From contig DASYYE010000083.1 of NCBI GenBank assembly GCA_035946955.1, positions 1-25,351 of the forward strand: a stretch of 25,351 bases of DNA, in the 5' to 3' direction. Below, piece after piece: positions 22,213-25,351 of the stretch. This DNA comes from DASYYE01 sp035946955. GTDB taxonomy: Bacteria > Actinomycetota > Actinomycetes > Streptosporangiales > Streptosporangiaceae. How positions within the stretch are numbered: the first letter of the stretch is position 1; the number at the start of each line of letters is the position of its first letter. The notes beneath the pieces were generated by a model. The model was not told the DNA's origin, ran no database searches, and saw nothing but the letters and a program-made list of their open reading frames with translations. Made by a program: the position numbers and the translations under genes.

Positions 22213-23550
22213 TCACCTGTCCGCATCGGTGTCATGCTCAGACCGCGCACGCGAGGTGCTGCTCTGGTTGACGACGAATGCCTGGTTGTGGCCGGAGCTG
22301 TCTGTGTAGCTCCCGCCGGCGCTGCAGTTGCCCGCTGGAGCGCACGACACCACGGTGATGTCGGCGAACCCGCCGACGTTGAGGGTGGCCGTGCCGGGCA
22401 CCTCTTCGGCAGTGCCCCAGGTGCCGTTGGTTTCGTTGACGACGAATGCCTGGTTGTGGCCGGAGCCGTCCGTGTACCCCCCGCCGGCGCTGCAGTTGCC
22501 CGCCGACGCACACGACACCGAGCCGGGCACGGCCAACCCGCCAGCGTTGAGGGCAGCGGTGCCGGGCACCTCCTGCGCGGTGCCCCAGGTGCCGTTGGTC
22601 TGGTTGACGACGAACGCCTGAGAGTGACCGGAGCCGTCTCGGTAGAACCCGGCGGCGGCGCAGTTACCCGCCGACGCACACGACACCGAGCCGACACCGG
22701 CGAACCTGCCGACGTTGAGGGTTCCGCTACCTGGCACTTCCCGTGCAGTGCGCCAGGTGCCGTTCCTCTCACTGACGACGAACGCCTGGGAGTGACCTAC
22801 GTGGCGGGTGTACTTTCCGCCCGCGCTGCAGTTGCCCGCCGAGGCACACGACAGCGAGTCGAGCTGGGCGAGCCCGCCGGAATCGAGGGCGGCCGTGCCG
22901 GGTACCTCCTGGGCGGTGCCCCAGGTGCCGTTGGTCTGGTTGACGACGAACGCCTGTGAGTGGCCCGAGCCGTCCACATAGTAGCCGCCGGCGCCGCAGG
23001 CGCGCGCCGAAGGACACGACACCGAATCGATCACAGCGAACCCGCCGATGTTGAGGGCGGCGGTGCCGGGCACCTCCTGCGCGGCGCCCCACGTGCCGCC
23101 CGCCTCGCTGACGACGAACGCCTGAGAGTGGCCCGAGCCGTCCAGGTATTGTCCGCCAGCGCTGCAGTCGCCTGCCGAGGGACATGACACCGAGTCGATC
23201 TCATCACTGCCGCCGACATTGAGGGCGGCGGTGCCGGGCACCTCCTGCGCAGTGCCCCAGGTACCGCCCGTCTCGTCGACGACGAACGCCTGAGCGTGAC
23301 CCAGGCCGTCCGTGTACCCCCCGCCGGCGCCGCAGTTACCCGCCGAGGGACACGACACCGAGGAGAGCCCGCCGCTCCCACCAGCATTGAGGGCCGCCGT
23401 GCCAGGTATCTCCTGCGCGGCGCCCCAGGTACCGGCTGACGTCGTAGCCTCCGCCACGGCCCCCGAGACACCGAGGCCCATGACCGCAGCGAGGGTAATG
23501 GCCGTCACCAGCCCTGCCCGCACCGAATGGCTCACGTTCTTGACTGTCAT
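22213..23550 (-). CDS. Secreted protein of seven 56-residue repeats (probable beta-propeller)
   Basis: 445 residues: a Sec-type signal peptide (basic start, hydrophobic stretch about 13-30, probable cleavage after AVA-EA), then seven repeats of exactly 56 residues without gaps (residues 40-431), then a 14-residue tail. The repeat begins GTWGTAQEVPGTAALN, continues with SVSCxSAGNCxAGG and ends GSGHSQAFVV. Every repeat has two Cys six residues apart, suggesting one disulfide per unit. Seven units of this size suggest a seven-bladed propeller (inference). No catalytic motif or sortase signal is seen, so the function is unknown; adhesion or binding is possible. ATG 23550 is preferred over TTG 23553. 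Confidence 0.88.
   Translation of the reverse strand: MTVKNVSHSVRAGLVTAITLAAVMGLGVSGAVAEATTSAGTWGAAQEIPGTAALNAGGSGGLSSVSCPSAGNCGAGGGYTDGLGHAQAFVVDETGGTWGTAQEVPGTAALNVGGSDEIDSVSCPSAGDCSAGGQYLDGSGHSQAFVVSEAGGTWGAAQEVPGTAALNIGGFAVIDSVSCPSARACGAGGYYVDGSGHSQAFVVNQTNGTWGTAQEVPGTAALDSGGLAQLDSLSCASAGNCSAGGKYTRHVGHSQAFVVSERNGTWRTAREVPGSGTLNVGRFAGVGSVSCASAGNCAAAGFYRDGSGHSQAFVVNQTNGTWGTAQEVPGTAALNAGGLAVPGSVSCASAGNCSAGGGYTDGSGHNQAFVVNETNGTWGTAEEVPGTATLNVGGFADITVVSCAPAGNCSAGGSYTDSSGHNQAFVVNQSSTSRARSEHDTDADR
22258..23433 (-). repeat. Seven tandem 168-bp coding repeats
   Basis: Seven consecutive units of 168 bp encode the 56-residue repeats of the secreted protein. Long near-identical stretches recur between units, for example the segment encoding AQEVPGTAALN. 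The invariant length points to duplication or gene conversion within the gene. Confidence 0.85.
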
Positions 23551-23802
23551 CAAGCCCTACTCTCGATCGGTCGCACCCAGGCTCTGGCTCAGAATCGGAT
23601 CACAATAATCCCTGCAAGAACAGCGAGAGTTAACAGCCGATGGCCAGGCAGTCGTCCCTGGCGCTGGCGGCGGCGCTGATGCCTCGGACGAATCGTCGAT
23701 GCAGAGGATGAACGCGGCGACCCTACGCCTCCGTACCTCCACAAGCCCGCGATGCAGCGCGCATACGACCAACATCGCAGGAGAACCTGCGGGTCAGCGA
23801 CC

Positions 23803-23831
23803 TTTACACCGTTTTGTGCCGGTCCTATAAT
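23803..23831 (+). promoter_or_regulatory. Consensus promoter of the GH18 chitinase gene
   Basis: TTTACA (23803-23808), a 17-bp spacer and a perfect TATAAT (23826-23831) predict transcription from about 23838. The region is strikingly AT-rich compared with its surroundings. The remainder of the 413-bp gap between the divergent genes (23551-23963) shows no gene I can support. Confidence 0.7.
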
Positions 23832-23834
23832 TAA

Positions 23835-23851
23835 TTAGTAAAGTTTCTTAA
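23835..23851. promoter_or_regulatory. Operator-like palindrome at the chitinase transcription start
   Basis: TTAGTAAAGTTTCTTAA is an imperfect palindrome of the form TTAnnAAA-G-TTTnnTAA, placed over the predicted start of transcription, where a bound repressor would block it. The AT-rich dyad is reminiscent of ROK-family sugar repressor sites (inference). No regulator gene is nearby. Confidence 0.5.
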
Positions 23852-23963
23852 CAGTAAGCCTTGGCGGTGTCGGCTCTCCGGGGCCACAAGTGACCGCATC
23901 ATCGGTTTGCCCGCTCATGCGAGACGCCAGATCGCCTCCGCTCCTCTCATCCCTGGAGGGCAC

Positions 23964-25262
23964 ATGCAGATCGGAAGACGGATTCTGCAGACAACTGTCA
24001 TCGCTGGCTCGGCGTTCACGCTGATGACCGGCGGCTCGGTCTTCGCGCTGGCCTCCGGGTCCGGCGCCCAGGCATCCACCGCATGCGCCCCGGCGTGGGG
24101 TTCCACTACTGTCTACACCGGCGGCGAGCAGGCCAGCGAGAACGGGATCAATTACACGGCCAACTGGTGGACCCAGGGCAACGACCCGGCGACCAACAAC
24201 GGCGGAAGCGGCTCGGGACAGCCGTGGACATCCAACGGCTCATGCACCAGCGGCTCGGGGTCAACCGGGACAACGGGGTCAACCGGCACAACGGGGTCAA
24301 CCGGCACGGGTTCGGCGAGTGGCCTGCTGTTCAGTCCATACAAGGACATCACCATCAACATGAACTGGAACACCGACCAGATGCGGTCGGCGGTGGAAGG
24401 GTCCCCCATCCCGGTGGTGGGCCCCGGCAGCCTGGTGTCGAGGTTCATCCCGAAGCTGCCCGCGATCACCCTCGCCTTCGCCACCGGGACCTGCGGCAGC
24501 GAGAACTGGGGCGGTGTCCCCGCCGCCGGGTTCGCCGCCGAGAACATCCCCCAACTCCACCAGGCCAACCTGGACTACACCGTCTCCACCGGCGGCGCAG
24601 CCGGGACGTTCACCTGCGGCTCGACGGCTGGCATGGAAGCCTTCATCGCCCGCTACGCCAGCCCCAACCTAGTCGGCATCGACTTCGACATCGAAGGCGG
24701 CCAGAGCCCCTCCGACATCCAGGGCCTCGTCAACGCCGCAGCAGGAGCACAGTCGAAGTACCCGAACCTGCAGTTCTCCTTCACCCTCGCCACCCTCGCA
24801 GCATCCGATGGCAGCTCCGGCGGAGTGAACTCCCTCGGCAACCAGGTCGTCCGCACAGTACGCAGCTCCAGCCTGAACAACTACGTCATCAACTTGATGA
24901 CCATGGACTACGGCAGCGCCTCCAGCAGCGTCTGCGTCGTCGTCTCCGGCAAGTGTGAGATGGCCCAGTCCGCGATCCAGGCAGTCAAGAACCTCGAGCA
25001 CACCTACGGGATCCCGGCAAGCAAGATCGCCGTCACCCCCATGATCGGCCTCAACGACAACACCAGCGAGACCTTCACCCCCGCTGACGTGGACACCCTG
25101 ACCCACTACGCGGCCGCCAACGGCCTGGCCGGACTGCACTTCTGGTCACTGGACCGCGACACACCCTGCTCCGACACCTTCGCATCCCCCACCTGCAACT
25201 CACTACCCGGCACAACACCACTGGAATACACCAACAGGTTCCTGAGCGACCTCGGGCTCTGA
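23964..25262 (+). CDS. Secreted GH18 chitinase with chitin-binding module
   Basis: 432 residues. In order: a Sec signal peptide (about 1-37), a CBM5/12-type chitin-binding module between Cys41 and Cys94 with aromatic residues in WGSTTVY, NWWTQG and QPWTS, a Gly/Ser/Thr linker (about 95-118), and a GH18 barrel (about 121-432). The GH18 catalytic motif is present as GIDFDIE with acid Glu244, and Asp240 and Asp242 in place. It should hydrolyse chitin outside the cell by substrate-assisted catalysis. TGGAGGG lies 4 nt before the ATG. The gene has its own promoter and terminator and is unrelated to the triterpenoid genes except by position. Confidence 0.94.
   Translation: MQIGRRILQTTVIAGSAFTLMTGGSVFALASGSGAQASTACAPAWGSTTVYTGGEQASENGINYTANWWTQGNDPATNNGGSGSGQPWTSNGSCTSGSGSTGTTGSTGTTGSTGTGSASGLLFSPYKDITINMNWNTDQMRSAVEGSPIPVVGPGSLVSRFIPKLPAITLAFATGTCGSENWGGVPAAGFAAENIPQLHQANLDYTVSTGGAAGTFTCGSTAGMEAFIARYASPNLVGIDFDIEGGQSPSDIQGLVNAAAGAQSKYPNLQFSFTLATLAASDGSSGGVNSLGNQVVRTVRSSSLNNYVINLMTMDYGSASSSVCVVVSGKCEMAQSAIQAVKNLEHTYGIPASKIAVTPMIGLNDNTSETFTPADVDTLTHYAAANGLAGLHFWSLDRDTPCSDTFASPTCNSLPGTTPLEYTNRFLSDLGL
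24258..24311 (+). repeat. Three 18-bp tandem repeats encoding the chitinase linker
   Basis: GGGTCAACCGGCACAACG and two near-identical units in frame encode the repeated Gly-Ser-Thr-Gly-Thr-Thr linker between the binding and catalytic domains. Such tracts can change length by slippage. Confidence 0.8.
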
Positions 25263-25277
25263 CGGAGAGACCCTAAG

Positions 25278-25311
25278 GCGGGCCGTGCACGGGTTACCGG
25301 GCGCGGCCCGC
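25278..25311 (+). terminator. Hairpin terminator after the chitinase gene
   Basis: GCGGGCCG and CGGCCCGC form a perfect 8-bp stem around an 18-nt loop, starting 16 bp after the stop codon. No T-run follows, which is common for actinobacterial terminators. Confidence 0.6.
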
Positions 25312-25351
25312 TGCCGACTTATCTATCCCTCAGCCCTAGATGCAAGAGACG

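Noticed and set aside
22213..23433. Tandem repeats as a CRISPR array
   Set aside because: The units are 168 bp, in frame, and encode a continuous secreted protein; there are no short repeats with unique spacers.
23557..23775. 72-residue minus-strand open frame as a gene
   Set aside because: Its composition is irregular, there is no recognisable domain or ribosome site, and it lies in the upstream region of the repeat-protein gene.

Overview
The window is GC-rich, and its gene starts, families and codon use look like an actinomycete (Actinomycetota); the genus cannot be fixed from the sequence. No rRNA, tRNA, CRISPR array or insertion sequence is visible. It is mostly one triterpenoid biosynthesis locus (about 1-21161), followed by a toxin-antitoxin pair and two genes for secreted proteins.

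Layout. (1) 1-1612, minus strand: dxs, cut by the window edge, diverging from the rest. (2) 1825-9081, plus strand, tightly packed: prenyl diphosphate synthase, ispH, hpnC, hpnD, hpnE, then a cyclase. The first five make prenyl diphosphates and squalene as in a hopanoid operon. The cyclase is not a squalene-hopene cyclase: it carries the DCTAE catalytic motif and other landmarks of 2,3-oxidosqualene cyclases. (3) 9178-10569: a P450, then a convergent SDR gene (10577-11356, minus). (4) 11498-14060: two adjacent acyl-CoA dehydrogenase-family subunits and a small ferredoxin. (5) 14177-21161: a CYP125/124-type P450, an acyl-CoA ligase, an SDR, a 3beta-HSD/HpnA-type reductase, a Rieske oxygenase and a third P450 with an abnormal I-helix.

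How they may work together (inference). Dxs and IspH feed isoprenoid precursors, HpnCDE make squalene, and the cyclase closes the rings of an epoxidised squalene to a 3-hydroxy triterpene. The reductase-Rieske pair recalls bacterial C-4 sterol demethylation (SdmB/SdmA). The CYP125/124-like P450, ligase and acyl-CoA dehydrogenase pair recall actinobacterial steroid side-chain degradation, here placed beside genes that build the skeleton. The locus may therefore build a sterol-like triterpene and then oxidise or shorten it. No squalene epoxidase, regulator or transporter is visible in the window.

Three intergenic gaps of the locus share a 16-bp GGCC-rich element in the same orientation, 67-74 bp upstream of a start codon, which suggests common control.

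Right flank. 21412-22124 is a VapBC-like pair with a palindrome over a leaderless promoter. 22213-23550 (minus) encodes a secreted protein of seven exact 56-residue repeats, probably a seven-bladed propeller. 23964-25262 encodes a secreted GH18 chitinase with a chitin-binding module, behind a strong consensus promoter with an operator-like palindrome, and is followed by a hairpin terminator.
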